The position numbers and the translations under genes are program-made. A DNA stretch of 64,000 nt from Streptomyces sp. NBC_00285 (lineage in GTDB: Bacteria > Actinomycetota > Actinomycetes > Streptomycetales > Streptomycetaceae). The notes beneath the pieces are model-generated. The model ran no database searches. It was not told the origin of the DNA and saw only the letters and a program-made list of their open reading frames with translations. Shown here one piece after another: positions 44,990-53,748 of the stretch; position 1 is the first letter of the stretch; every line of letters starts with the position of its first letter. Where the stretch lies: NCBI RefSeq assembly GCF_036174265.1, contig NZ_CP108055.1, positions 9,920,001-9,984,000 of the forward strand, read 5' to 3'.

Positions 44990-45519
44990 GGTCGGACCGC
45001 GACACGGTTCGAGGCAGGGGTGGGCTGCCCGGCGGTCAGCATCCGGCTGCGGATGAAGATCGTGGCCAGCCGGGTGACGACCTCGGTGAGCGCCATCAGG
45101 ACGAAGGCCGCCACCCATGCCTGGTCGCTGGTGATGTGGTGGGCGATGCTGAACCGGGCGACGTCGTCGGCGCCGCCGCCGTGCTCGGTCCACAGCTGGA
45201 AGCCCATCCGGGCACCCATGCCGAGCACCCACAGGATCGCGGAGACCGCCCCCGCCTTGATCAGGATGTGCTCGCCCGCGGACCTGACCCGGGTGTAGAC
45301 GCCGCCGGCGATGCCGAGTACGGCGCCTGCTCCCACGAGCGCTCCGACCAGTATCAGGTCGTTGCCCCCGGTGGGAACGGAGTCCAGGTACGTGTGAGCC
45401 ACGAAGGCCACGATCCCCAGCGGGATCAGGAAGGTCTTGAGGTCCAGCCGACCTTCCCGCAGCTGCCGGAAGACGACGAGGAGGAGAGCGATGTCGGTGA
45501 TCCACTCGGTTGTTGTCAT
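44986..45519 (-). CDS. CcdC/DUF1453-like membrane protein
   Basis: A 177-residue integral membrane protein with about five hydrophobic segments (ALLLVVFRQL, FLIPLGIVAFVAHTYL, ILVGALVGAGAVLGIAGGVY, AVSAILWVLGMGARMG, WVAAFVLMALTEVVTRL). It resembles DUF1453/CcdC-like proteins often found next to Streptomyces two-component systems. It is the first gene of a three-gene unit with the kinase and regulator and may sense or be controlled by them; function unknown. Confidence 0.7.
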   Translation of the reverse strand: MTTTEWITDIALLLVVFRQLREGRLDLKTFLIPLGIVAFVAHTYLDSVPTGGNDLILVGALVGAGAVLGIAGGVYTRVRSAGEHILIKAGAVSAILWVLGMGARMGFQLWTEHGGGADDVARFSIAHHITSDQAWVAAFVLMALTEVVTRLATIFIRSRMLTAGQPTPASNRVAVRP

Positions 45520-46365
45520 GTCCCCAAGCGTGCTGTCACCGGGCCTGTGACGCCTGGACCCATGGGTGGAACCGCGGGTGGAGAAGTCCGTGGCCGGTTG
45601 TGGTCGACCGCGTCGCGCGGCCGGCCCCGGGCGGCTGAGGACGAACAAGACGACGCCGAGGACGGTTTGCGCCCGAGGGATGAGTAGGACGAGCCCGAGG
45701 GCCACGCCTTCCCCACCCTGAAGATCCTCAAGGACGCGGTCGGACGCTCGAAGATGCACCCGGTCCCGGTCATCCGCAATGAGCAGCGCGACAGCGGAGT
45801 GGCCGCTGATCAGCGAGCCCATGGACTGCGAACCCCGCTGGGTCCACCCCAATCTCACCGTCACCCGCATTTCCCACATCCAGGCCAACGGCAAGCGCGT
45901 CCGCCGCGACAAGATCGACGTACCCGCTTCCTACGGCCAGGCGCGCTCTGCCTCATCGACCGCAACGGCAGCTTCCCTTCCGCCCGTTCGGCCGTCCCCT
46001 CGCCCCGAAAGTGCTGAAACACCGGCCCCTCGACGCCTACGACAGGGCCGGGGCCGGCATCTACCTCATCGACATCCCGCAGTGGACCCGCACCGACATG
46101 CCACACCCACTGGGGCGGATCATCGACCGTCCCGACGAGGGCGGTGCATCACCGGACGCGCAGGGCCGGCCACTGCAACTCTTCTCACACGGCACCTTGT
46201 CGCCTACCGGGTCACCATGACCGTAGGAGATCTTGCCGTACGCCGATGATGTGTACGGCGGATAGAACCCTCGTCGTCAACGGACTGCTCGCGACGGGTG
46301 TGAACGGGTGCCGGTGAGTGAGCTCAGTAGGTGTTGTCGATCCTCAGGCTCGGGCAGATTCGGGT
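45520..46365. other. Region of decayed coding sequence
   Basis: About 850 bp with no intact gene. Plus-strand stretches look once-coding but change frame: GHAFPTLKILKDAVGRSKMH (about 45700-45760), CEPRWVHPNLTVTRISHIQA then NGKRVRRDKIDVPASYG (about 45830-45940), and RAGAGIYLIDIPQWTRTDMP (about 46045-46105). I do not recognise the family. They could be pieces of one gene broken by frameshifts. Confidence 0.4.
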
Positions 46366-46400
46366 CATCCCGTGGGCGTGGCGAGGTCACCCACGGGATG
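46366..46400 (-). terminator. Hairpin terminator of the methyltransferase gene
   Basis: An 11-bp perfect stem, CATCCCGTGGG with its complement around a 13-base loop, lies 54 bp past the methyltransferase stop. Confidence 0.7.
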
Positions 46401-46453
46401 TGCTCACCTGGGGAACCGGGAGGTGAGATGCCGTCGCATGAGGGGACTGCCGG

Positions 46454-47584
46454 TCAAGCTGTCAGGCGCCACAAGGACGTGGTCTCGGCGCTTCGTGCTG
46501 CGTGGAGTGGGTCGGTGGCGTCCCTGGCACGTGGATGCCGGGCCTTGATGTCGATCTTGTCCACAACGCGGAGGCGTGCTGTCTGGATCGCGTCGAGCAG
46601 TTGCTGACGTGTCCGCAGACCGAGGTGCTCTGCCACGTCGGACAGGATGAGCCAACCCTCGCCGCCGGGCCGCAGGTGGACGGAAAGACCAGCGAGGAAG
46701 CCGTGGAGCATGGTGCTGTCCGGATCGTAGACGCCTTGCTCGATGGAGCTGGTCGGACGGGCGGGCAGCCAAGGCGGATTGCACACGATGAGGTCGGCGC
46801 GGCCTTCGGGGAACAGGCCGGGACCCGACACCTCGATGCGGTCGTCCAGCGCGAGCCGACGGGCGTTCTCCCCGGCGCAGGTCAGGGCGCGTGGGTTGAT
46901 GTCGGTGGCCACGACGCGGTTGATGCCGCGGCGGGCCAGCACCGCGGCGAGGACGCCGGTTCCCGTGCCGACATCGAACGCCGTACTGGTGGCGGGACTG
47001 TGCAGGGCCGCCGGGGGCAGGGGCGTATCGGCGACCAGGTCGACGTACTCGCCTCTGACCGGGGCGAACACGCCGTAGTGGGGGTGCAGCCGGGTGCCGA
47101 GCGCCGGCACGTCGACCCCTTTCAGGCGCCACTGGTGAGCGCCGATCACTCCCAACAGTTCCCGGAGCGAAACTGCCATGGGTCCCGTTGAGGGGCCGTA
47201 GGCCTCCAGACATGCCTGGCGGACGTCGGGAGCCCGACGCAACGCCAGCGTGTAGTCGCTGTCCAGCAGCACCAGAAGCTTTCCGAGGACGAGAGCCTGG
47301 TGGCTGCTGCTGCGTCGGTGCAGGTGGAAGGCCTCGCTCAGGGAGGCGCTGGGCCCGGGCGTTTTGCGGTCGATGCGGCTGCCCATCGCCCGCAGCAGCT
47401 GCCGGGCGTTGTGGAAGTCGCCCTGCCAGAGCAGGGCCGTTCCCTCACACGCCTGGCGGTAGGCGGTGTTGGCCTTCATCCGGTCGTCGGCGACGACAGT
47501 CCGCCGCGGAAGGGGTGCGGCGGTCTCGGAATGCCAGCGGGCGGACTGGTGGATGCGGCCTGTGGTCCAGTGAATGGTGGACAC
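46454..47584 (-). CDS. Class I SAM-dependent methyltransferase (HemK/RlmG-like)
   Basis: A 376-residue protein. The N-terminal 170 residues are helical and unassigned. The methyltransferase domain has FDVGTGTGVLAAVLARRGIN (motif I), VVATDINPRALTCAGENARR (motif II) and LIVCNPPWLPARP. NPPW is the substrate-binding motif of N-methyltransferases acting on planar amides or bases in PrmC and RsmC/RlmG relatives. GTG 47584 is chosen because GAGGAG precedes it by 6 bp. The target (protein, rRNA or small molecule) is unknown. It stands alone and ends at a hairpin. Confidence 0.85.
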   Translation of the reverse strand: MSTIHWTTGRIHQSARWHSETAAPLPRRTVVADDRMKANTAYRQACEGTALLWQGDFHNARQLLRAMGSRIDRKTPGPSASLSEAFHLHRRSSSHQALVLGKLLVLLDSDYTLALRRAPDVRQACLEAYGPSTGPMAVSLRELLGVIGAHQWRLKGVDVPALGTRLHPHYGVFAPVRGEYVDLVADTPLPPAALHSPATSTAFDVGTGTGVLAAVLARRGINRVVATDINPRALTCAGENARRLALDDRIEVSGPGLFPEGRADLIVCNPPWLPARPTSSIEQGVYDPDSTMLHGFLAGLSVHLRPGGEGWLILSDVAEHLGLRTRQQLLDAIQTARLRVVDKIDIKARHPRARDATDPLHAARSAETTSLWRLTA

Positions 47585-48448
47585 CACGTACTCCTCGTGG
47601 TCGAACGTGCAGGGGCACGAAGAGCACTTCGACGGGGAGCAGGGTGAACCCACGCCTGTCCATCGGACAGGCGCGTGCGTTGAGGCAGGTGGTCGTTACC
47701 GCTCTCGCGTCGAAGCGCGAGAGGGGACGTCCCAGACAACCATGCCGAGCATCAGGTTCAGCCCTTTCGGAGGAGTGGCAGAAGGCTCGCACAGGTGCTG
47801 CCCACCCTCCAAACACACCGGCCCGGCCAGGTCAGCGGGTTGGGCCTTTCCGTCCCCCGACTGGTGGGCGGGCTTTGCCGGTGAGCCGCCTGGTCACCAG
47901 GGCGATGAGCGCCCGTTCTGATGGGCCCCGGAGTGCGGCGGGGCAGGACGACGAAGCCCCTGGTGCCCTGGGGACGGGAGAGGATGCGATCCGCGCGCAG
48001 AGGTCGTCGTCCAACGTGCCGTTCCTGACCGGATAAATGGAGTCAGTCCCCGAAGTGCCGAGGGCACGCACTGTGCTTGTCATGGCTGCAGGCCGAGGAT
48101 CGAGCAAGGACATCGACGCCCCGCAAGCTGAGCAGGATCGCCGCGGAGAGCCCGGCAGGACCGCCCCCGACTATCAAGACGTCCGGTTCATGGCGGAGTT
48201 GACTGTGCATCGCATGGGCTCCCGGGTCGAGGGCCGGCGGTGTCGACGGTTGGGTCCGGGCCGGGCACGGCAACCTGTGCCGGTCGGACCGGGTGAGGCG
48301 ATGGACCACATCTGCGGTGCTCCTGGGCGGGAGCACGGGAGGTATGGGGGCGTGCGTGATGGCCGGTGACACCCGAGACGGTGACCAACAGGAGGCCCAG
48401 CTTCATGCGGCGTGTCGTACGCCCACCAAGCGGGGACGCATGAGCGGG
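47585..48448. other. Gene-poor region
   Basis: No intact gene. Only the FAD-monooxygenase fragment at 48095-48210 is recognisable. Other open frames on both strands look like shadows or noise. Confidence 0.4.
48095..48210 (-). pseudogene. FAD-dependent monooxygenase N-terminal relic
   Basis: From ATG 48210 the minus strand reads MHSQLRHEPDVLIVGGGPAG then LSAAILLSLRGVDVL, a dinucleotide-binding GxGxxG start of PheA/TfdB-type monooxygenases. It then runs into unrelated sequence and stops. The rest of the gene is missing. Confidence 0.65.
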
Positions 48449-49117
48449 CTACGGCTTGGCTCTGACCAGCCCGGTGTCGTAGGCGGTGATCACGGCCTGG
48501 ATGCGGTCGCGGGCGCCGATCTTGGCGAGGACGCGGCCGACGTGTTTCTTGACGGTGGATTCGGTCAGGACGAGGCCGTCGGCGATCTCGGTGTTGGTCC
48601 AGCCCTGGCCGAGGGCGACGAGGACCTCGCGTTCACGGTCGGTGAGGCTTTGCAGGCGGGGGTCCTCGGCGGGTGGAGTGTCGGCGGGGGACAGGACCTG
48701 CTGGGTGTAGGCGTCCAGGAGGCGCCGGGTGAGGCGGGGGGAGACGACGGCATCGCCGGTGGCGACCGCGTGGATTCCGGCGACGAGTTCCTCAGGGCGG
48801 GCGTCCTTGAGGAGGAAGCCGCCGGCTCCGGCGCGCAGGCCTTCGTAGGCGTACTCGTCGAGGTCGAAGGTGGTGACGATGAGGACGCGGGTGCGGCCGC
48901 CGGAGGCGACGATGCGGCGAGTGGCCTCGATGCCGTCCATGCCGGGCATGCGGATGTCCATGAGGACGACGTCGGGGCGGAGTTCGGCCGTCATGCGCAC
49001 GGCCTCAGCGCCGTGGGCGGCCTCGCCGACCGGGGTCAGCCCGGGAGTGCCTTCCAGGAGCATGCGGACGCCCATGCGCTGGAGGGGCTGGTCGTCGGCG
49101 ACGAGGACGGTGGTCAT
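48449..49117 (-). CDS. NarL/LuxR-family response regulator (ABC-transporter-linked)
   Basis: A 222-residue regulator: VLVADDQPLQRMGVRMLLEG, phospho-Asp in DVVLMDIRMPGMDGIEATRR, VTTFDLDEYAYEGLRAGAGG, FLLKDARPEEL, then HTH LTDREREVLVALGQGWTNTE and LTESTVKKHVGRVLAKIGAR. It overlaps the kinase gene by ATGA and ends the operon ATPase-permease-kinase-regulator. It probably controls that transporter. Confidence 0.95.
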   Translation of the reverse strand: MTTVLVADDQPLQRMGVRMLLEGTPGLTPVGEAAHGAEAVRMTAELRPDVVLMDIRMPGMDGIEATRRIVASGGRTRVLIVTTFDLDEYAYEGLRAGAGGFLLKDARPEELVAGIHAVATGDAVVSPRLTRRLLDAYTQQVLSPADTPPAEDPRLQSLTDREREVLVALGQGWTNTEIADGLVLTESTVKKHVGRVLAKIGARDRIQAVITAYDTGLVRAKP

Positions 49118-50424
49118 GGCTGATGATCTCCCGGGGGTACGTCGAGGACGACGTCGACGAGCCAGCCGTGGCCGGTGGCATGCGGGCCGAGGGTGACCGT
49201 GCCGCCGTACATGGCGGCACGCTGGCGGATGCCGACGAGGCCGTGCCCCGCCTCGCCGGACGGCGCATCCGCGTCGGACACGCCGGTGTCGGCGACCTTG
49301 ATCTGCACGGTGCCGGCGTCCTTGGCGACGGTGACGTCGGCCGTGGCGCCTGCGCCGGCATGTCTGAGGGTGTTGGTGAGGGCTTCCTGGACGATGCGGT
49401 ACACGGTGAGTTGAACGCCGTCGGCGAGGGCGTCGAGGTCCCCCGTGGTCCGGTAGGTCACGGGCAACCCCGCCGCGCGTACCCGCGTCAGCAACGGGTC
49501 CAGGTCACGCACGCCGGGCTGGGGGCTGAGGAGGCGTTCCTCGTCCTGGTCCTCGCGCAGCACGCCGAGAACCCGTCGGAGTTCGCTCATCGCCTGGCGG
49601 CCGGTGTCGCCGAGGACGCGCAGGGCATCGGCGGACGTCTCGCCGCGATTGGTCGCGAGGGTGGCGGCGCCGTCGGCGACGCTGACGATGACGGAGAGGT
49701 TGTGGCCGACGATGTCGTGCATCTCGCGGGCGATACGGGCGCGTTCGGCCGCACTGGTGAGCCTGACGTGCTGGTCGTGCGCGATCTCAAGGCGTTTGGC
49801 CCGGTCCTCCGATGCCGCCCAGTAGAGGCGGCGGATCCGCAGCGTCAGGCCGATGGCGATGGCCGCTGTCGCCGTACCCAGCAGGAAGAAGAGACCCAGG
49901 AACGGGTGCTCGACGGGGGCCAGAAGCCAGACTGCCAGGGTCAGTTGGGCCGCGCTGAGAGCGGCGGCCCAGCCGAGCGCGCGCAGTGATCCGTGCAGGG
50001 CCAGACTGTACAGGGCGACGAGGCCGGCCATGCCGGTCTGCTGCCACACTTCCAGCGACCACTGGGTAAGGGACACCGCGGAGATGATCCCGTAGGTGAC
50101 GGCCGGGTTCCTGCGACGCCACCACAACGGGACGACGAGTGCGACGGCGAAGGCAACCAGTACCGCGGTCGGAAACTGGCCGCGGTCCGTCGTGTCCCCG
50201 AACGGACCGCGGCGGCTGTGGGAGAGCAGGTCGGGGAGGCTGAGCAGGGCGACAACGAGTACGACCGTGGTGTCGAGCAGCCAGGGATGCCGCTGGTCCA
50301 ACCGGCGCCGGGCGCTCTGACCGCGCAGCATGCGGCCCAGGAGCGGGTGCGCCCATACGTCGGCGAGCCCGGGTGACGACGCAGCAGCCGTCCCCCGGGC
50401 GGCGGTCGCGGAGTCCTGTCTCAT
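49114..50424 (-). CDS. Sensor histidine kinase (HisKA_3 type)
   Basis: A 436-residue kinase with four or five membrane segments between about 48 and 175, a phosphoacceptor helix ERARIAREMHDIVGHNLSVI, N box VYRIVQEALTNTLRHAGAGA and G box GHGLVGIRQRAAMYGG. The membrane-embedded sensor without a large external domain is typical of kinases that sense cell-envelope stress through the neighbouring ABC transporter. The start at ATG 50424 leaves 41 bp to the permease stop. Confidence 0.9.
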   Translation of the reverse strand: MRQDSATAARGTAAASSPGLADVWAHPLLGRMLRGQSARRRLDQRHPWLLDTTVVLVVALLSLPDLLSHSRRGPFGDTTDRGQFPTAVLVAFAVALVVPLWWRRRNPAVTYGIISAVSLTQWSLEVWQQTGMAGLVALYSLALHGSLRALGWAAALSAAQLTLAVWLLAPVEHPFLGLFFLLGTATAAIAIGLTLRIRRLYWAASEDRAKRLEIAHDQHVRLTSAAERARIAREMHDIVGHNLSVIVSVADGAATLATNRGETSADALRVLGDTGRQAMSELRRVLGVLREDQDEERLLSPQPGVRDLDPLLTRVRAAGLPVTYRTTGDLDALADGVQLTVYRIVQEALTNTLRHAGAGATADVTVAKDAGTVQIKVADTGVSDADAPSGEAGHGLVGIRQRAAMYGGTVTLGPHATGHGWLVDVVLDVPPGDHQP

Positions 50425-50465
50425 GATCCCCACTGTGCCACTGCCACACTGACTCGCACTGCTGC

Positions 50466-51287
50466 TCAGGCGTCGCTCTTGAGGAGCCGCCATGCCGCTC
50501 CGGCGAGGCTGAGGGCCGCCCACCCGGCAAAGACGGCGAGTCCCGCCCCGGGGGAGAGGGCGTCGGAGGACTGGTGCAGGGCGTACAGCGCCGAACCCGC
50601 GTTGCTGGGGAAGTAGGGGTTGATGTTGTCGTACAGGGAATCGGGAAGCAGAGAGGCCAGGCCCGGGAGGATGAGCAGGACGCCGACCAGGACCGCGATC
50701 GCCCCGGCGCTGGAGCGCAGCATCACCCCCAGAGCAACCCCCGTGACGGCCACCAGAGCGAGGTAGAGGCCGGCACCGGCCAGACTGCGCAGTACACCGG
50801 CATCGTCCAAGGACATGGCGATCTTCTCGCCGTCCAGACCCAGTGTGCCCAACTGGAACGCGACCAGGGCGCCGAGCGTGGCCAGGACCAGGACGACAGG
50901 GCCGATCACTGCGGCCTTGGACCACAGCACAGGCAGACGGCGGGGGACGGCGGTGAGGGTGGAGCGGATCATGCCGGTGGTGTACTCGCCGGCCGACAGC
51001 AGGACGCCGAGCACGCCGACGGCCAGCGACGCGAAGGTCACCCCGAGCAGGGCGAGGCTGATCGCGTCCTGGTCGCCGGATCCGGGCCCGGATGGCCCGC
51101 TCTGGGCGACTGCGTCGGGGCTGTAGGTGGCGGAGGCGATCGAGCCGAGGGCGATGAGCAGGACCACGGCGACGGCGAGGGTGATCCAACTGGAGCGCAG
51201 TGACCAGAATTTGGCCCACTCGGCGCGCAGCACCCGTGGACCGGTGATCCTGTAGGCCGTGGGTCGGGAGAGTTCGGTGACGGTCAT
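50466..51287 (-). CDS. ABC transporter permease
   Basis: A 273-residue six-helix membrane protein of the ABC-2 type: AEWAKFWSLRSSWITLAVAV, LLSAGEYTTGMIRSTLTAVP with the typical cytoplasmic coupling motif, and helices at about 40, 85, 125, 180, 205 and 250. It is the partner of the ATPase at 52668. Its ribosome site GGAGGT (10 bp before ATG) survived the insertion of a TnpB element immediately upstream, so it can still be translated if transcription reaches it. Confidence 0.9.
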   Translation of the reverse strand: MTVTELSRPTAYRITGPRVLRAEWAKFWSLRSSWITLAVAVVLLIALGSIASATYSPDAVAQSGPSGPGSGDQDAISLALLGVTFASLAVGVLGVLLSAGEYTTGMIRSTLTAVPRRLPVLWSKAAVIGPVVLVLATLGALVAFQLGTLGLDGEKIAMSLDDAGVLRSLAGAGLYLALVAVTGVALGVMLRSSAGAIAVLVGVLLILPGLASLLPDSLYDNINPYFPSNAGSALYALHQSSDALSPGAGLAVFAGWAALSLAGAAWRLLKSDA

Positions 51288-51305
51288 CGGATACCTCCGA
51301 GGAAA

Positions 51306-51325
51306 CCCCGGCCTTCAGGCCGGGG
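51306..51325. repeat. Left-end hairpin of the TnpB element
   Basis: CCCCGGCC-TTCA-GGCCGGGG, a perfect 8-bp stem with a four-base loop, 5 bp inside the element. Subterminal hairpins of this kind are the recognition structures of IS200/IS605 transposases. Confidence 0.7.
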
Positions 51326-51439
51326 AGGAATCGGACTCCTGCGGAGCAGGGCAGGGAGCTGGGATTCGCCGCCAGGGCGGATCCCAGTGCTCTGACCCGC
51401 AGATTTGAACTTAACCAGTAGTGACGCTAGCTTGTGAGC

Positions 51440-52636
51440 ATGACCGTGAAGCAGGTGAAGCGGGCGTTCAAGTACCGCTTCCATCCGACGGATGTGCAGG
51501 CGGCTGAGCTGTCGCGCACCTTCGGATGCGTGCGGAAGGTCTACAACCTGGCACTGAGCGCCCGCACAGAAGCCTGGGCGCGGCAGGAGCGGGTCAACTA
51601 CAACCAGACCTCCGCGATGCTCACCGCGTGGAAGCGGACCGAGGAGCTGGCCTACCTGGGTGAGGTGTCGTCGGTTCCGCTCCAGCAGACACTGCGCCAT
51701 CTGCAGGTGGCGTTCACCAGCTTCTTCGGCAAGCAGGCGCAGTACCCGCGCTTCAAGTCGAAGAAGAAGTCCCGCAGGAGCGCGGAGTACACCACCAGTG
51801 GTTTCCGCTTGCGTGAAGGCCGGCTGACCCTCGCCAAGATGGCCGATCCGCTGGACGTGGTGTGGTCGCGGCCGCTGCCTCAGGGGGCGCAGCCGTCCAC
51901 GGTGACGGTGTCCCAGGACGCGGCGGGGCGCTGGTTCGTGTCGCTGCTCTGCGACGACACGAACCCCCCGGCCCCGGCCACCACGAACACGGTCGGTATT
52001 GACGCGGGGATCACGTCCCTGCTGACGCTGTCCACCGGGGAGAAGATCACCAACCCGCGGCATGAGCGCAAGGACCGCACCCGGCTCGCCCGGGCCCAGC
52101 GGGAACTGTCCCGCAAGGCCAAAGGTGACGGTGCGAACCGGGCCAAGGCGCGCCGCAAGGTTGCCCGTGTCCATGCCCGGATCGCCGACCGGCGCCGGGA
52201 CTTCCTGCACAAGCTGACCACTCGGCTCGTCCGTGAGAACCAAACGGTCGTGATCGAGGACCTCACCGTCCGCAACATGGTCAAGAACCACACACTCGCC
52301 CGCGCGATCTCCGACGCCTCGTGGAGAGAACTGCGGACGATGCTGGAGTACAAGAGCGACTGGTACGGGCGGGAACTGGTGGTCGTCGACCGTTTCTTCC
52401 CCAGCTCGAAACTGTGCGGTGTCTGCGGCACGATCCGGGCGGAGCTGCCGCTGAACGTCCGCGTGTGGACGTGTGAGTGCGGTGCGGTCCATGACCGGGA
52501 CGTGAACGCGGCGAACAATCTTTTGGCCGCCGGGCTGGCGGTGTCTGTCTGGGGAGCTGGTGTAAGACCTCAACGGGAGTCCTCCCGGACGGGGCAGCCG
52601 GCGATGAAGCAGAAACCCCCACGGCGCGAGCCGTAG
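51440..52636 (+). CDS. tnpB: TnpB RNA-guided nuclease
   Basis: A 398-residue TnpB. The N-terminal OrfB domain begins KRAFKYRFHPTDVQAAELSR. The RuvC-like catalytic triad is complete: Asp in NTVGIDAGITSLL (about 188), Glu in QTVVIEDLTVRNM, and Asp in VHDRDVNAANNLL. The zinc ribbon is CGVCGTIR ... CECG. All key residues are present, so nuclease activity is plausible. The guide RNA is expected from the 3' end of the gene and the right end of the element. ATG 51440 is favoured; GTG 51434 is an alternative. Confidence 0.9.
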   Translation: MTVKQVKRAFKYRFHPTDVQAAELSRTFGCVRKVYNLALSARTEAWARQERVNYNQTSAMLTAWKRTEELAYLGEVSSVPLQQTLRHLQVAFTSFFGKQAQYPRFKSKKKSRRSAEYTTSGFRLREGRLTLAKMADPLDVVWSRPLPQGAQPSTVTVSQDAAGRWFVSLLCDDTNPPAPATTNTVGIDAGITSLLTLSTGEKITNPRHERKDRTRLARAQRELSRKAKGDGANRAKARRKVARVHARIADRRRDFLHKLTTRLVRENQTVVIEDLTVRNMVKNHTLARAISDASWRELRTMLEYKSDWYGRELVVVDRFFPSSKLCGVCGTIRAELPLNVRVWTCECGAVHDRDVNAANNLLAAGLAVSVWGAGVRPQRESSRTGQPAMKQKPPRREP

Positions 52637-52640
52637 GAAC

Positions 52641-52662
52641 TCCCCCTCGTTCACGAGGGGGA
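52641..52662 (+). ncRNA. Right-end hairpin, probable part of the TnpB guide-RNA scaffold
   Basis: TCCCCCTCG and its complement form a stem at the element's right end directly after tnpB. In studied TnpB systems the guide RNA overlaps the gene's 3' end and terminates at the right end, taking its guide from flanking DNA. Here the guide would begin at about 52668 (TCAACAGGCTGCC). Full RNA extent is not visible. Confidence 0.45.
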
Positions 52663-52667
52663 GGAAG

Positions 52668-53600
52668 TCAACAGGCTGCCTTTCGCCCGGTCTCTGCCGG
52701 ATGGCTCTGGTACTCGACGACGTCCCTGGTCAGGTCCATGAACGCCGCCTCCAACGAGACGGCCTGCGGGGTGAGTTCGTACAGTGCCACCCCGTGTTCG
52801 GCCGCGATCAGCCCGATCTCCCGGGCGTCGCGTCCGGACACCAGGAGTTCTTCGGCCGCGGAGGAGGAGATGGTGACGTCCGGGCCTGCCAGTAGCGAGC
52901 GCAGCCTGGTGGCCTCGGTGGTGGCGACCTTTACACCGCCGCCGCTCGCCTGTTGGGTGAAGTCGTCGACGGTGGTGTCTGCGAGCAGCCGTCCACGGCC
53001 GATGATCACCAGGTGGTCGGCGATCAGCGCGGTCTCGCTCATCAGGTGTGAGGAGAGCATCACGGCGCGGCCCTCGTCGGCCAGCGAGCGCAGTAGGTTG
53101 CGTACCCACAGCACGCCTTCGGGGTCGAGGCCGTTGACCGGTTCGTCGAGCATGACGATCGCCGGGTCGCCGAGCAGAGCCGCTGCGATGCCCAGCCGCT
53201 GGCCCATGCCGAGCGAGAAGGCTCCTACCCGCTTACCGGCCACGCTGGTCAGTCCGGCCAGTTCGATGACCTCGTCCACCCGGCGGCGCGGAATGCCGTG
53301 TGTGTACGCGAGCCCCATCAGATGGTTGAACGCGCTGCGGCCGGGATGGACCGACTTGGCCTCCAGCAGGGTGCCGATCTCGTGCAGTGGTGCGGTGTGC
53401 TTCGCGTACGACGTGCCGTTGACGGTCACCGAGCCCTTGGTGGGGGCGTCCAGACCCACGACCATGCGCATGGTGGTGGACTTGCCGGCACCGTTGGGGC
53501 CGAGGAAGCCGGTGACCTCACCAGGCTTGACGGTAAAACTCAGCTCGTCGACGACGGTCTTGTCGCCGTACCGCTTGGTCAACTCCCGTGCTTCGATCAC
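52668..53600 (-). CDS. ABC transporter ATP-binding protein
   Basis: A 310-residue ATPase: MIEARELTKRYGDKTVVDEL, Walker A GPNGAGKST, signature FSLGMGQRLGIA, Walker B IVMLDEPVNGLDPEG, and switch SSHLMSE. The C-terminal 90 residues form the regulatory extension of BcrA/DrrA-like transporters. It begins the operon with the permease at 50466 and the two-component system, suggesting export of, or response to, an antimicrobial compound. Its stop codon adjoins the inserted TnpB element; the reading of the last codons (GRKAAC) is unaffected. Transcription into the permease may be impaired. Confidence 0.95.
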   Translation of the reverse strand: MIEARELTKRYGDKTVVDELSFTVKPGEVTGFLGPNGAGKSTTMRMVVGLDAPTKGSVTVNGTSYAKHTAPLHEIGTLLEAKSVHPGRSAFNHLMGLAYTHGIPRRRVDEVIELAGLTSVAGKRVGAFSLGMGQRLGIAAALLGDPAIVMLDEPVNGLDPEGVLWVRNLLRSLADEGRAVMLSSHLMSETALIADHLVIIGRGRLLADTTVDDFTQQASGGGVKVATTEATRLRSLLAGPDVTISSSAAEELLVSGRDAREIGLIAAEHGVALYELTPQAVSLEAAFMDLTRDVVEYQSHPAETGRKAAC

Positions 53601-53706
53601 GAGTATGGGCCCTTCTGCCTTGGACTCGGCCGGGCGAGCGCGCCACGACCTGTGCAGCCGAGATTAGGAGCGCTGCCGGCCCGAACCCTGGGACCACGGG
53701 AGACAC

Positions 53707-53748
53707 TTCGCTGCCCGAGTGGTACCGCGGTACCACTCGGGCAGCGAA
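53707..53748. repeat. 42-bp perfect palindrome
   Basis: The left arm TTCGCTGCCCGAGTGGTACCG is followed without spacer by its exact reverse complement. It lies 107 bp upstream of the ABC ATPase start, so it may be an operator, a promoter-proximal hairpin or a relic mobile-element end. There is no loop, which argues against a simple terminator. Confidence 0.85.

Larger units (their letters stand above)
51301..52667 (+). mobile_element. IS200/IS605-family element with tnpB only (IS1341 type)
   Basis: About 1.37 kb lying between the ABC ATPase and permease genes. The left end has an 8-bp stem hairpin (51306-51325, CCCCGGCC/GGCCGGGG), the right end a 9-bp stem hairpin (52641-52662), with tnpB between and no tnpA. 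Deleting it joins TGA to TCGGAGGTATCCGATG, giving a normal 13-bp ATPase-permease spacing; this fixes the boundaries. The exact target tetramer at the left end is not clear to me. Confidence 0.8.

Noticed and set aside
43778..45505. Longer N-terminus for the kinase extending over the membrane-protein gene
   Set aside because: That part is an out-of-frame reading of the membrane protein; the GTGA overlap at 44986-44989 gives a natural start.
49114..51219. A kinase frame running back through the permease gene
   Set aside because: The N-terminal 265 codons are an out-of-frame reading of the permease; kinase homology starts at ATG 50424.
52668..52700. TTGA on the minus strand at the right flank of the TnpB element as its target motif
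   Set aside because: In IS200/IS605 elements the target motif abuts the left end, upstream of tnpB. This TTGA adjoins the right end, so it cannot be the TAM by the usual rule.
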